Assembly (NCBI GenBank): GCA_046351395.1
Contig: JAXLYP010000013.1
Span: 62,001-126,000 of the forward strand
Reading direction: 5' to 3'
Origin: CAYYKK01 sp046351395
Lineage (GTDB): Bacteria; Myxococcota_A; Polyangia; Polyangiales; Polyangiaceae
DNA length: 64,000 bases
The notes beneath the pieces were generated by a model. That model searched no databases and was not told where the DNA came from. It worked only from the letters and a program-made list of their open reading frames with translations. The position numbers were made by a program, and so were the translations under genes. Of this stretch, positions 43,081 to 52,621 are shown piece by piece. The stretch's first letter is position 1; the number at the start of each line of letters is the position of its first letter.

Positions 43081-44082
43081 ATGCCAGCGATGGATGCCGT
43101 CCCCCGGGAGATCTTGCAGGCCGCGTACAAGCGCAGCCACATCTACCTGCTGAAGATCCCGATGAACTTCGGCCTGTGGATCGGGTGTGGGTTCCTCCTC
43201 AACGCGATCCGCGACACCGCCGCGTTCATCCCGGTGGGCATCGCGTGCTCGATCCTCATCGCGAACCTGATCCGTGGCCTCGGCTCCGTCGCGCACGACG
43301 CGGTGCACGGTGTGGTGTTCAAGTCGAAGGTCGCGAGCTACTGGATCGGGCTCCTCTGCTGGGCGCCGTCGGGGATGGCGTTCACGATCTACTCGAACTA
43401 CCACCTGCACCATCACCGCATCACGAACTCGTACCCGGACGTCGACAACTTCGTCGTCACCGACTACACGAAGAACCCCACGCTCGCGAAGATCCTCCTC
43501 CTCGCGGTCTTCACGTTCGCGTACCCGATCTACTTCATGTTTCAGATGTTCCGCTATGTGAAGCGGCTGACGACGTGGAAGAAGATCCGCATGCACCTCG
43601 AGCTCGTCGGCTGGTGGTCGCTCGTGTTCGTCGGCGCGCGGTTCCTCCCGTTCGGGGTGTTCTTCTTCCTCTACCTCCTCCCGTTCATCCTCGGGTCGGT
43701 GCTCGCGAGCACGACGAGCATGATCGAGCACTACGAGATGGAGGAGGGGGACGACGCGTACAGCTCGCGCACGTACGCCTCGAAGATGCCGATCGCGAAC
43801 TTCATCTGGAACAACCTCGGCTACCACAACGAGCACCACAACTTCCCCGGCATCCCGCACTACAACCTGCGGAAGTTCCACGAGGCGGCGCTCCCGTACT
43901 ACGACGAGCGCATCAAGCAGAACGTCTACCCGAACTTCTTCGGCCTCGTGTTCCACCTCTGGGGGCGCATCCTCAAGGTCGACGTCGCGAAGATCGAAGC
44001 GAAGTACGCTCACCTGAACCGGAGCGAGGACCGGCAGAAGCACATGGAGCTCGACGGCATCAGCCCCGCGAACGTGGCTTGA
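43081..44082 (+). CDS. Membrane fatty-acid desaturase
   Basis: ATG 43081 has CAGGAG six bases upstream, which decides it over an upstream in-frame start. The 333-residue protein has the three His boxes of membrane desaturases: HDAVHG, HLHHHRITN and HNEHHNFPG, between four TM segments. These enzymes place a double bond in an acyl chain with a di-iron centre and O2; the exact position and substrate are not readable. DUF-like sphingolipid Delta4-desaturases share the HNEHH spacing (HNxxHH), and this protein is similar in length to them, so a sphingolipid or ceramide substrate is a real alternative. A hairpin terminates it. Confidence 0.87.
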   Translation: MPAMDAVPREILQAAYKRSHIYLLKIPMNFGLWIGCGFLLNAIRDTAAFIPVGIACSILIANLIRGLGSVAHDAVHGVVFKSKVASYWIGLLCWAPSGMAFTIYSNYHLHHHRITNSYPDVDNFVVTDYTKNPTLAKILLLAVFTFAYPIYFMFQMFRYVKRLTTWKKIRMHLELVGWWSLVFVGARFLPFGVFFFLYLLPFILGSVLASTTSMIEHYEMEEGDDAYSSRTYASKMPIANFIWNNLGYHNEHHNFPGIPHYNLRKFHEAALPYYDERIKQNVYPNFFGLVFHLWGRILKVDVAKIEAKYAHLNRSEDRQKHMELDGISPANVA

Positions 44083-44113
44083 TCGCAGCTTGATCGGAGA
44101 GCGCCACGGCGCG

Positions 44114-44146
44114 GAGGGCGGGCGAGACGAGTTCTCGACCGCCCTC
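44114..44146. terminator. Hairpin between convergent desaturase and Gly-rich genes
   Basis: GAGGGCGG (44114-44121), one mismatch, CGAG, a 7-nt loop, CTCG, one mismatch, CCGCCCTC (44139-44146). It probably stops both transcripts. Confidence 0.6.
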
Positions 44147-44214
44147 TTCGCATTTCCGCGCGGGCGGAATTCAATGAGCGCGCCGCGGAATTGCACGAGC
44201 CTGCGCGCACTTCT

Positions 44215-45840
44215 TCAGAACATGAGCACCGCGGTGGCCTTGCCCGCCGAGCCGTCGTTGCTGCCGTCGCCAGCGCCGCCGACACCTCCCGCGCCCGCCT
44301 GGGTCGGGAGGATCATGTTCACAGTCAGGCCCATCGCGTCGCACGAGCCCGCGCACGCCAGGCCGACGGCGTGCCCGCCGGAGCCTCCGCCGCCGTGGCC
44401 GCCCGCGCCACCCGCCGCCCCGTCACCCCCCGAGCACGCGCCCGGGCTGAGTCCGTTCAAGCCCGCAGCAGCGCCCGTGTGCCCAGCGCCGCCGAGCGTC
44501 CCCGTGGAGCCGTTCCCGCCCTTGCCCGCGAAGCCCACGCTCGCGGTGGAGGAGTCGAACGTGAGCAGCGCGTGAAACGAGACGATCGCGATGCTCGACC
44601 CACCCGCGCGTCCGCCGAGTCCAGGGAGCCCGCCGCAGCCGCCGGCGCCGCCGGAGCCGCCGCCAGCACCTCCTCGGCAGCCGTCCGTCGTGCGGCCGCC
44701 GCCGCCACCGCCACCGCCACCGCCTGGTTCGCCGAGCGTGCCATCGCCACCGTCGATCCCCACGTATCCGGACGCGTCGAGCTCACCCAAGCCGGACCCC
44801 GCGACGCCGTTCGAGCCGTTCGCGCCGGGGGTGCCGGGCATTCCGTTCGAGCACGGGAACGCGCCTTGGAGTATGAACTTCGCTCCCGCTCCGCCCGCGC
44901 CCGCGAGGGGGCTGGCTCCGCCGCTCTGTCCGCTCCCAGCAATGCCTCCGCTGCCCGATCCGCCGTCCCCACCTTTTCCGCCGAAGCTCGTGGGGCACTC
45001 TGGGTTCGGCGACGACGCCCCGCCCGCATAGCCCATCGACTCGACGACCGTGCACGAGCCAGGGGCGTGTGCGACCCCCTGGTTTCCCGCGGGCGCGAAA
45101 GCCCCCTTGTCCGTCGCTTGCGCGCCCGGCTCTCCGTCGAGCGCGTTGTCCGCCTTGAAGTGGTCGAACGCGAACGTGACGTGCCCGCCCTTCACGAGCG
45201 CGGCGATCGAGGACGCACCCTTCAGCGCTACGGCGTCCGAGGCCTCGAATCGGAAGCCGAAGAGGAGCGTCGTGTTCGTCCCGTCCTCGATCGTGAGCGG
45301 GATCTCGTTCGCCTTCCCGCGGACCACGGTCCGCGCGTCCGGGGCGGGGGCATCGACCCACTTCCACCCGCTGCTGCAGTCGATGCTTCCGTAGATCGTC
45401 GAGCCCGAGGGCACGATGATCGACTCGTCGAACTCGTCCGCGCACACGAAGATCGGGGCTGCTTGCGCGGCCATGATCGCCTGTTGGATCGAGCCGAACG
45501 GCGTCGCCTGCGCGCCGTTCCCGCTGCCCCCTTTTTTGACGAAGAGCCCGCACGTCGCCGCGATCGGCGCGCCGTCCGTCGGGGTGCAGTTCGGGCTCAT
45601 CATGCCCGTCGACGTCGAGCCACTCGTCGTGGTCGAGGTCGAGGTCGTGGTCGAGCTCGAGCCGCTCGTGACGCCCGTCCCCGTCGACACCGAGCCGGTC
45701 GAACCCGTCGCTGACGTGCTCCCGGCGCCCCCCGCGCCTCCGGTGCCGGTCCCCGGCGAGCTCCCGCAGCCCACGGCGCCGAGCGAACCCACGGCCGCGA
45801 TTGCGCAGCCGAACCGAACCTTGTTCATCCATCGAGACAT
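44215..45840 (-). CDS. Glycine-rich (PGRS-like) lipoprotein
   Basis: ATG 45840 follows AAGGAG by 8 nt; it gives 541 residues. A lipobox (LGAVGCGSSP) is followed by a Gly/Ser/Thr stalk (TTTSTSTTTSGSTSTG). A beta-helix-like region then starts with NGAQATPFGSIQQAIMAAQ and continues IIVPSGSTIYGS and LTIEDGTN, the DUF1565/right-handed beta-helix layout. The C-terminal half is extremely Gly-rich (GG-x-GG runs), ending in IPTQ-like strands. Such proteins are surface lipoproteins of myxobacteria; ligand unknown. High repetition makes this region error-prone in assembly. Confidence 0.8.
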   Translation of the reverse strand: MSRWMNKVRFGCAIAAVGSLGAVGCGSSPGTGTGGAGGAGSTSATGSTGSVSTGTGVTSGSSSTTTSTSTTTSGSTSTGMMSPNCTPTDGAPIAATCGLFVKKGGSGNGAQATPFGSIQQAIMAAQAAPIFVCADEFDESIIVPSGSTIYGSIDCSSGWKWVDAPAPDARTVVRGKANEIPLTIEDGTNTTLLFGFRFEASDAVALKGASSIAALVKGGHVTFAFDHFKADNALDGEPGAQATDKGAFAPAGNQGVAHAPGSCTVVESMGYAGGASSPNPECPTSFGGKGGDGGSGSGGIAGSGQSGGASPLAGAGGAGAKFILQGAFPCSNGMPGTPGANGSNGVAGSGLGELDASGYVGIDGGDGTLGEPGGGGGGGGGGRTTDGCRGGAGGGSGGAGGCGGLPGLGGRAGGSSIAIVSFHALLTFDSSTASVGFAGKGGNGSTGTLGGAGHTGAAAGLNGLSPGACSGGDGAAGGAGGHGGGGSGGHAVGLACAGSCDAMGLTVNMILPTQAGAGGVGGAGDGSNDGSAGKATAVLMF

Positions 45841-45918
45841 CTCGAGACTCCTTGTTCCGCTCGCGTCTTCGCGAACGACGTTGAGTCCGATCGCCCCGCC
45901 CATGCTGGACACCCCCAG

Positions 45919-46011
45919 TTCGAAACGACGATGCGGCGCACCTCGAGCGAGACCGCCGCTCCGCCTTTCGAAAAGACGAAGCGGCGCATCTCTCTCGAGA
46001 CGCGCCGCCGG
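45919..46011. repeat. Two-copy 48-nt imperfect tandem repeat
   Basis: TTCGAAACGACGATGCGGCG (45919) recurs 48 nt later as TTCGAAAAGACGAAGCGGCG; about 20 of the first 22 bases match. Both copies continue into CTCGAG and GCCGC-rich segments. It lies between two minus-strand genes, upstream of the Gly-rich lipoprotein. Function unknown. Confidence 0.55.
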
Positions 46012-46044
46012 TCAAACATCCGGAGCGACGAACCCCGGACTGAA

Positions 46045-46063
46045 GAGCCCGGAGTCCGGGCTC
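46045..46063 (-). terminator. Hairpin after the RRM gene
   Basis: GAGCCCG, a 5-nt loop, CGGGCTC lies 12 nt downstream of the RRM stop and is followed on the minus strand by TTCAGT. An alternative pairing with CCCGGACT further downstream would exclude this one. Confidence 0.55.
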
Positions 46064-46074
46064 GCGTCAGCTCA

Positions 46075-46500
46075 TCACCACTTGTTGCGGCGCTCGCCGC
46101 GGCCGCCGCGATCCCCACCGCGGTCGCCGCCACGGCCACCGCCGCCGCCACCACCGCCGCGCGGGCCGCCGCGACCACCGCCGCCGCCGCCGCCGCCGAA
46201 CCCACCGCCGCCGCCGCCGCCGCCGAAGCCACCGCCGCCGCCGCCGCGCTCACGGCGCTCCTCCGCCTCGTTCACGCGGAGCGGGCGGCCGTCGAGCATC
46301 TGGCCATGAAGCGTGCCGATCGCCTTCTGCGCCGCCTCGGGCGAGGCCATCTGCACGAACGCGAAGCCGCGCGAGCGGCCCGTCTCGCGATCGAGCACGA
46401 GCTTCACCTCAGTGACCTCGCCGCACGCGGCGAAGGCCTTCTGGATGACGTCTTCAGTGGTGTGGAATGCCAAGTTGCCTACGTAGAGCCTGTTGCTCAT
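46075..46500 (-). CDS. Glycine-rich RRM RNA-binding protein
   Basis: The 141-residue protein has one RNA-recognition motif (residues 3-80): RNP2 LYVGNL and RNP1 RGFAFVQM are canonical. The rest is a Gly/Arg-rich tail with FGGGGGGGG runs and RGG boxes. This layout matches the cold-shock RRM proteins of cyanobacteria and myxobacteria. It probably binds single-stranded RNA as a chaperone. A GAGAGAAG Shine-Dalgarno precedes the ATG and a 255-nt gene-free upstream stretch could hold a regulated leader. Confidence 0.93.
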   Translation of the reverse strand: MSNRLYVGNLAFHTTEDVIQKAFAACGEVTEVKLVLDRETGRSRGFAFVQMASPEAAQKAIGTLHGQMLDGRPLRVNEAEERRERGGGGGGFGGGGGGGGFGGGGGGGGRGGPRGGGGGGGGRGGDRGGDRGGRGERRNKW

Positions 46501-46755
46501 CTGCTTCTCTCCGCGCGACCAGAACGGCGCATCACGGCCGAATCGAACTTCGTGCGTGGGGCCGCGGGCCACGCACGGAGGTTCTGGAGGGAAGCGCGCC
46601 GAGGACCCGATACCGCGGCCGAGCACTTCCTCCCCAGAGGGGTCGTCGCCATCAACCAGTCCGCGATCTCAACTCCGAGAGGCTGTGAGCCGGCAAAAGA
46701 AACGCTCCACGCGGTTTTTCGTATCACTGCCTGCGGAGCGCCGCAAGCACACGGT

Positions 46756-47865
46756 TCACGTCTGGTCGGCGCGCCCGGTCGCGTTCAGTCGATCCACGAT
46801 GAGACGCACGTCTTGCGCGCGATCGCGCGGGCACACGAGGAGCGCGTCGTCCGTCTCCACCACGACCAAATCGTCCACCCCGAGGAGGGCGATGGTGCGC
46901 TTGCCCGCGCCGCTCCGCAGATCGTGGACGAGGTTCCGTCGACCCTCGACGATCACCACGTCCCCCTTCGTGGCGTTCTCGTCCGCGTCCCTCGGCGCGA
47001 GCTCCCACGCCGCTTCCCAGCTCCCGATGTCGCTCCAGCCCATGTCCACGGGGACGACCGCGAGCCCGCCCACCTTCTCCATCACGCCGACGTCGATGCT
47101 CACGCTCGGCAACTCGCCGAAGCGCGCGTCCACCGCGGCCTGCTCCCCGCCGAGCTCGGCCGCCCGATCGAACTCGTCGAGCGCGGTCGCGATGGAGGGG
47201 AGGTGCGCCGCGACGGCGGCGCGCATGTCCGCGGCGCGAAACACGAACATGCCCGCGTTCCAAAGGAACTTCCCGCTCGCCACGTACCGCTCGGCGACGT
47301 CCCGCGAGGGCTTCTCGACGAACCTCTCCACGAAGTGGGACCGCGCGCCGCCGCCCGCGCCCGGCGGCGATGGGGGATCGAGGGGCGCGCCCACCTCGAT
47401 GTACCCGAAGCCCGTCTCGGGCCGCGTCGGAGTGATCCCGAGCGTCACGATCCGACCCGTCCGCGCGACCCTCACCGCCTCGTCGACCGCCGCGTCGAAC
47501 GCCGCCGTGTTCGAGACGAAGTGATCGCTCGGCAGCACGAGCAGGACGGCATCCGGATCGCGTCGCGCCACGACCGCCGTAGCCCACGCGATGCACGGCG
47601 CGGTGTTCCTCGGGCTCGGCTCCACGAGGAGGTTTCGCTCCGGGAGCGCCGGCAGCGCGACGCGCGTCGCCGCGCCCACCGTCCGCGAGCTCGCGATGTA
47701 CACGCGATCCCACCCGCCGACGCGACCGAGCACCCGCTGGATCGTGGTGTCGATCAGCGGCGCCTCTCCCGCGAGCGGGAGGAGCTGCTTCGGCAAGCGC
47801 GCGCGGCTCGCGGGCCAGAAGCGCGTGCCGGATCCGCCGGCGAGGATGAGCGCGAACACCGCCAT
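46756..47865 (-). CDS. manC: Mannose-1-phosphate guanylyltransferase
   Basis: The 369-residue enzyme makes GDP-mannose from GTP and mannose-1-phosphate for polysaccharides. The nucleotidyltransferase motif LAGGSGTRFWPASRARLPKQ, FVEKP and KFLWNAGMFVF are visible. The type-II isomerase domain of the long ManC/AlgA enzymes is missing, so it is the short monofunctional form. AAGGA lies nine bases before the ATG. It is divergent from a single-TM protein; no other sugar-nucleotide gene is close. Confidence 0.93.
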   Translation of the reverse strand: MAVFALILAGGSGTRFWPASRARLPKQLLPLAGEAPLIDTTIQRVLGRVGGWDRVYIASSRTVGAATRVALPALPERNLLVEPSPRNTAPCIAWATAVVARRDPDAVLLVLPSDHFVSNTAAFDAAVDEAVRVARTGRIVTLGITPTRPETGFGYIEVGAPLDPPSPPGAGGGARSHFVERFVEKPSRDVAERYVASGKFLWNAGMFVFRAADMRAAVAAHLPSIATALDEFDRAAELGGEQAAVDARFGELPSVSIDVGVMEKVGGLAVVPVDMGWSDIGSWEAAWELAPRDADENATKGDVVIVEGRRNLVHDLRSGAGKRTIALLGVDDLVVVETDDALLVCPRDRAQDVRLIVDRLNATGRADQT

Positions 47866-47966
47866 GATCGTCGTCCTTCGGGAAGCTCGGGGTTCAGTTC
47901 GAGCTCTTCGTCGGTTACCTTGCCACGCGTTTGTCGGCCTGCGAAGCTGACATCTCGGGGAGGGTC

Positions 47967-49556
47967 GTGTCCGAGCGATTGAAGCGGTTCGAGGCGTGGG
48001 TGGCCACGCGCAACGAAGACGTGCGCAAGCCCGAAGTCGCGCGCATCGGGGCCGAGCTGCTCGAGATCGCCGGAGATGAGGCGATCCTCGAGCTCGACGT
48101 CCAAACGCTCGTGAAGCGCTACAAGCAGGGCCTCGCCGGCGCGCAGCGCGTCCTCGCGGCGCAGCGCGTGGGAGAGCTGATGCTGCGGTGGCAGGACGAG
48201 GAGCTCCACCCGAAGGCCCCGGCCCCGGCGCCACCGCCGAGCCCAGCACCCGCCCGCTTCGACGTCGACCTGTACGAGCGCGGCGGCAGCGCACGCCCGC
48301 CCGCGGCGCTGCCCGAGCCCGAGGCCGCGCCGAAGTCGGTCGTCCCCGGTCCGAAGGTCTCGACGTGGGCGCGGCCTGCGGCGAGCGAGGCTCCGCCGCC
48401 TCTCTTCGAGGAGGACAACGCGGCCGTCGTCGACGCCTGGCTCGGGGCCACCGAGGGCCGTGCGCGGGAGGCGAGCCTGCCGCAGATCGACGCGTTCGAC
48501 GAGGCGCCGCGATCCCCTCGCCCCCCTGCGCGCGACGATCGCCCCTCTCAGCTGCCCGCCGCGCTCGGGCCGCTCGAGGCGCAGCTCGGCGTCGATGCGG
48601 GTTCGATCCGCCCGCGCGCGCGCGGCAGCGACGCGCCTCCCCCGAACCGCTCGGATTTCCCGAGCGCGATGTCGAGTCGCCCCCCGTCTGTCGCGCCGGG
48701 CCTCACCGATCCCAAGGCCGCGCCGATGAGCGGCATCGGGCTGATGGTCGCGCCGAGCACCGTCGCCCCGCGCGAGCGCGTCCCGCTGCCACCGCCTTCC
48801 ACGCCGTATCCGCTCGGCGCGATCGCCGCGGCGAACCTCACCCCCGATCGGAGGATCGACGCGTCGGGCGCGAAGATGTGGGGTGGGATAGGGTTCGCGG
48901 TCCTCCTCGGGATCGCCGTCGTCGTCGTGATCACTCGACCGAGCTGCATGTTCGCTGATCCGGGCAAGCCCGTGACCGGCCCGTTCGTCGACAAGTACCT
49001 CGGCCTCAAGCTCACGTTCCCGGAGCGGTGGCTCTACGGCGAGGATCTGGACGACAAGGAGAAGACCCCGCAGGGGTACCAGCGCCGGATCTCCGTGTTC
49101 TACCAAGGCACGAGCGCGACGGACTACGCGGCGAAGCTCGAGGTGATCACCCTGTTCAAGGAGGGCGAAAAGGTCACCGAAGAGATCGCGCGGAACAACG
49201 GAGCGGGCGAGACGCTCGACCAAGCGCGCTACGTGAACTGCAACCCCATCGTCCGCGGCACGGTGCGCGGGACCCGCTGCACGAGCGTCTCGCAGCAGCT
49301 CGGATCGCCCGCGCCCTACGCCACCGTCGAGTACTACTTCCCGCTCGGGACCTACACCGTGTTCGCGCGGGGCCGCGTGAAGGTCCCGTCGATGATGTCC
49401 GGCGGAGGCCCGCCCGGTATGGGCGCGCCGGGGATGGGGGGACCGCCGGGGCTCGGTGGACCCGGAATGGCGGGCATCCCGAGCGAGAACAAGGAAGTCC
49501 TCGATCGCCTCGATCAGATCGAGGACATCATCGACTCGATCGACGTCGCTCGCTGA
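47967..49556 (+). CDS. Single-TM protein with cytosolic Pro-rich and periplasmic domains
   Basis: GTG 47967 with GGGGAGGG upstream gives 529 residues. The N-terminal ~80 residues form a helical domain (RLKRFEAWVATRNEDVRKPE). A long Ala/Pro-rich disordered region reaches one TM helix (about 304-324, WGGIGFAVLLGIAVVVVITR). The periplasmic part starts DKYLGLKLTFPERWLYGEDL, which is the first strand pattern of DUF1795/PsbP-like domains, and ends in a Met/Gly/Pro-rich loop and a helix LDQIEDIIDSID. The topology resembles that of a sensor without kinase domain. The VCBS lipoprotein gene follows 14 nt later. Confidence 0.72.
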   Translation: MSERLKRFEAWVATRNEDVRKPEVARIGAELLEIAGDEAILELDVQTLVKRYKQGLAGAQRVLAAQRVGELMLRWQDEELHPKAPAPAPPPSPAPARFDVDLYERGGSARPPAALPEPEAAPKSVVPGPKVSTWARPAASEAPPPLFEEDNAAVVDAWLGATEGRAREASLPQIDAFDEAPRSPRPPARDDRPSQLPAALGPLEAQLGVDAGSIRPRARGSDAPPPNRSDFPSAMSSRPPSVAPGLTDPKAAPMSGIGLMVAPSTVAPRERVPLPPPSTPYPLGAIAAANLTPDRRIDASGAKMWGGIGFAVLLGIAVVVVITRPSCMFADPGKPVTGPFVDKYLGLKLTFPERWLYGEDLDDKEKTPQGYQRRISVFYQGTSATDYAAKLEVITLFKEGEKVTEEIARNNGAGETLDQARYVNCNPIVRGTVRGTRCTSVSQQLGSPAPYATVEYYFPLGTYTVFARGRVKVPSMMSGGGPPGMGAPGMGGPPGLGGPGMAGIPSENKEVLDRLDQIEDIIDSIDVAR

Positions 49557-49570
49557 CGTACGTTGGGCGT

Positions 49571-52471
49571 ATGCCTTCGGCTCCGCTTCGTCGACGCGTC
49601 CTCGCGGTCGTCAGCTGTTCGATCGCGCTCGTCGTCGTGGGCCCCGGGCTCACGGGCGCGTGCAAGACGCTCGAGGACCTGAACGTGAACGTCTGTGGCA
49701 ACCGCGTCCTCGATCAGGGCGAGGACTGCGATCGCGCGGACGAGCTCGTCGTAAAGCGCGACGGGGCGACGGACACGTACAAGTGCATCGCCGCCGGTGA
49801 GGTGGACGCGTGTCACTACGCGGTGTGCGAGACCTGCGTCGAGGAGTGCCCGGACGGCTTCCGCGCGGGCCTCGACGACGCGTGCCACCGCCCGAGCGCT
49901 GTGTTCGTCGAGACCCTGAGCGTGCCGTTCACGGGCATCGAGCCGCACGTCATCGACATCGACAACGACAAGCGCAACGACATCCTCATCAACGCGCACG
50001 ACCGCGAGCAAATCGCGTTCATGGGCGACGGCTTCATCCGCAGCACGTACGCGATCCGCAAGGCGCTCGCCTCGTCCCCCACGATCGGTGAGGTCGGCGT
50101 GCGCCCCGACACGCCCGACATCCTGCTCCCCACGGGCCCCGGTAACCTCGATGGGTTCGCCGTGTTCGCGGGCGTCGACAACGCGCCCCCCGAGGCGTTC
50201 ACCTTCCCGGCGTACTCCCTCGGCAACGGGTTCCGCGTGATCCCCGCGTCCGCGGAGCTCTTCGGCGAACCCGCGCACGCAGACGTCTTCACCGCTGGCC
50301 TCCTCTTGAACTGCGCGGACAACGCCCCGGACGGCATCTGTGAAGCGCCGCCGCACGGGCTCGGGGCGAAGCTCCTCGGCGCCCAGCCGCTCGTGTTCCC
50401 GGGGGCCGACCCGGTCATTGCCACGACCGACATGAACCTCGGCGAGCCGTTCGCGGATCCCGCGAAGCCGCTCGTGGACGTCGAGTTTCGCCACGACCAC
50501 CACGCGATGGGGCAGCCGTGCACGGACACGCTCGTCGGGTTCGTCGGCGCGACGCCCGATCGCCTGAGGCTCCTCAGCCCGTGCGATCCGCGCGACCCGC
50601 TCATGACGCCGGACGGTCGGAAGATCGAGCTCCTCAAGCCACGCAACCTCTCGTTCCCCCCGATGCTCGCGACTTGCAAGCTCCTCTCCCTCAAGACGGG
50701 GGCGGATCCCGCGACTGGCTACGGCGAGGTGTTCGCGAACTTCGACTGCGGCAAGCCCACCGACAAGCCGAAGAAGACCCTCGTCGCGCGCCTCGTGTTC
50801 GACGCGAGCGCGGTCCCCGCCGCGAGCTTCGTCGAGGCGTGCCCAGGATGCGTGCTCCCCGCGCTCCCGTGCAGCGCGGACGACGCGCGCACGCTGATCG
50901 GCGTCGGAGACATGAACGGCGACGGGTTCCTCGACTACGCCGCGTCGGACGGGATCTTCCTCGGCGGGCCGATGGCGGGCATCCAGGTGATAAGCCAAAC
51001 GATGCCGTACCAGACGCCCACGACCCCGTGCGGCTGGACGGGCGGGTTGATGAACGACGTGAACGACGACGGGCTCGCCGATCTCGTCGCCATCCCCGCC
51101 GCCGACGCGGGCATCACGGTGGTGCTCGGGTCGAAGAATTCCATCCTCCCCTCGATGACGCTCGGCACGGACGTGAAGGTGAGCCACGTCCTCGCCGCGG
51201 ATTTCGACGGCGACGGCCCCCGCGACATCGCCGTCGCGCTGGACTCGTTCGCGACGGAGAGCTGCGAGGCGCAACGCCCCGCGGACATCGCGCTCTTCTT
51301 CGGTCGGAAGAGCGGGTTCCCGGAGGACGCGCAGATCATCGGTCACGTGGACGGTCTCAAGCAGTTCGATGGGGGCGTGCTCTACAAGGACTCGACGGGC
51401 GTCGCGTCGGACGCGTTCGCCGACCTCGCGGCGATCTCGTCCCCGAAGAGCGGGGGCTGTGTGAAGGACCAGGGCGCGCTCTTCAGCGGCTCCCCGGATC
51501 GAACGATCGTCACGCCGTACAACATGAAGACGCGCGCTATCGGCAAGCTGTCGAAGGGCGTCCTCGACATCAAGGCGACCGGGCTCTTCTCGTTCCCCGA
51601 CCCCGCGGACGCCTCGAAGAAGGTCTCGTTCATCGGGTTCCTGATGAACTCGGACGACACGAAGTATGGCGATCTCGTCCAGACGGGCTACAGCGCCGAG
51701 GGCGTGTGGTCCGCGAGCCCCGGCTGCCAGGGCAACATGGATTGCGCCGAGCTCAAGGAGCTCAGCGATCTCCCGCCGGGCCGGATGGGGGCCGCGGCGA
51801 TGTTCCAACTCGACGACGCGGTCGTCTTCGCCGTCACGCAGCCCGACGGAACGACGGTGAACGTCCGCCGCTTCGATCCCGCGACGAAGGCCGTCGTCGA
51901 TCTCGTGGGGTTCCAAGCGGCGAGCTCGGTCGCGCGCCTCGAGATTACAGCTGGGGATTTCGATCAGGACGGCAAGGTCGACGCGGCGATTACGGCGTTC
52001 ACCATCCCCGGTCCGCACCCGGCGAACGGCCCCGTCACGATGCACCTCTACGCGAACCACGAGCTCGACGGGGACACGTCGGATCCGGGAAGCGGCTGCA
52101 CGGTCTCCGTGGCGACGGACGCGCAGCCCATCGGCCTCACGCTCGCCGACGTAGGCCGCGTCCGCCCGGACGACGCGGCGCGCGCCTTCCCGGTGATCGC
52201 GTTCGCGACCGCGTCGAAGATCCTCATGCTCGACTCGATCGCGAGCGCTGGGGACGGAGCCCTCTGCACCATCACGCCGTCGAAGATCGCGCCCCCCACG
52301 CAGTCGCTCGCGGGTGACATCCAGTCGATCGCCGCGGGGGACGTCGACGGCGACGGGATCGACGACCTCGTGATCGCCGGGCACGACCGCATCGTCATCG
52401 CGTCCCAGCTGCAAGGGACGCAGTTCGATTTGGACGACGACAGCTCGTCCTCGAGTTCGACCGGAGAATGA
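49571..52471 (+). CDS. VCBS/FG-GAP-repeat surface lipoprotein
   Basis: ATG 49571; the 966-residue product has a lipobox (GLTGACKTLED). A Cys-rich head (VCGNRVLDQGEDCD) is a motif of myxobacterial surface proteins. It is followed by repeated FG-GAP/VCBS units of the D-x-D-x-D-G-x-x-D-[IL] type (VIDIDNDKRNDILI, VGDMNGDGFLDYA, AADFDGDGPRDIAVA, AGDFDQDGKVDAAI, AGDVDGDGIDDLVIAG). These units form a seven-bladed Ca2+-binding propeller as in integrin alpha chains. The end is a poly-Ser tail. Function is adhesion or matrix binding by inference. Confidence 0.87.
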   Translation: MPSAPLRRRVLAVVSCSIALVVVGPGLTGACKTLEDLNVNVCGNRVLDQGEDCDRADELVVKRDGATDTYKCIAAGEVDACHYAVCETCVEECPDGFRAGLDDACHRPSAVFVETLSVPFTGIEPHVIDIDNDKRNDILINAHDREQIAFMGDGFIRSTYAIRKALASSPTIGEVGVRPDTPDILLPTGPGNLDGFAVFAGVDNAPPEAFTFPAYSLGNGFRVIPASAELFGEPAHADVFTAGLLLNCADNAPDGICEAPPHGLGAKLLGAQPLVFPGADPVIATTDMNLGEPFADPAKPLVDVEFRHDHHAMGQPCTDTLVGFVGATPDRLRLLSPCDPRDPLMTPDGRKIELLKPRNLSFPPMLATCKLLSLKTGADPATGYGEVFANFDCGKPTDKPKKTLVARLVFDASAVPAASFVEACPGCVLPALPCSADDARTLIGVGDMNGDGFLDYAASDGIFLGGPMAGIQVISQTMPYQTPTTPCGWTGGLMNDVNDDGLADLVAIPAADAGITVVLGSKNSILPSMTLGTDVKVSHVLAADFDGDGPRDIAVALDSFATESCEAQRPADIALFFGRKSGFPEDAQIIGHVDGLKQFDGGVLYKDSTGVASDAFADLAAISSPKSGGCVKDQGALFSGSPDRTIVTPYNMKTRAIGKLSKGVLDIKATGLFSFPDPADASKKVSFIGFLMNSDDTKYGDLVQTGYSAEGVWSASPGCQGNMDCAELKELSDLPPGRMGAAAMFQLDDAVVFAVTQPDGTTVNVRRFDPATKAVVDLVGFQAASSVARLEITAGDFDQDGKVDAAITAFTIPGPHPANGPVTMHLYANHELDGDTSDPGSGCTVSVATDAQPIGLTLADVGRVRPDDAARAFPVIAFATASKILMLDSIASAGDGALCTITPSKIAPPTQSLAGDIQSIAAGDVDGDGIDDLVIAGHDRIVIASQLQGTQFDLDDDSSSSSSTGE

Positions 52472-52477
52472 CCTGGC

Positions 52478-52506
52478 GCCGCCCCAACGCCGCGAAGGGG
52501 GGCGGC
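52478..52506. terminator. Hairpin between convergent VCBS and PEGA genes
   Basis: GCCGCCCC (52478-52485), 13-nt loop, GGGGCGGC (52499-52506), just after the VCBS stop at 52471. Confidence 0.5.
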
Positions 52507-52621
52507 ACACGGTGCGTCGACGGCGCCGACCCCGAAGCGACGAGCTCCATCCGTCGAATGGGGCTCGTCCGGCGACTCGCGCTGGCCGTCCTCGCCGTGC
52601 GCCAACCCGGCGAGCGACGGA

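Noticed and set aside
44600..44980. Simple-sequence satellite
   Set aside because: It is the Gly-rich coding part of a lipoprotein, in frame with a signal peptide.
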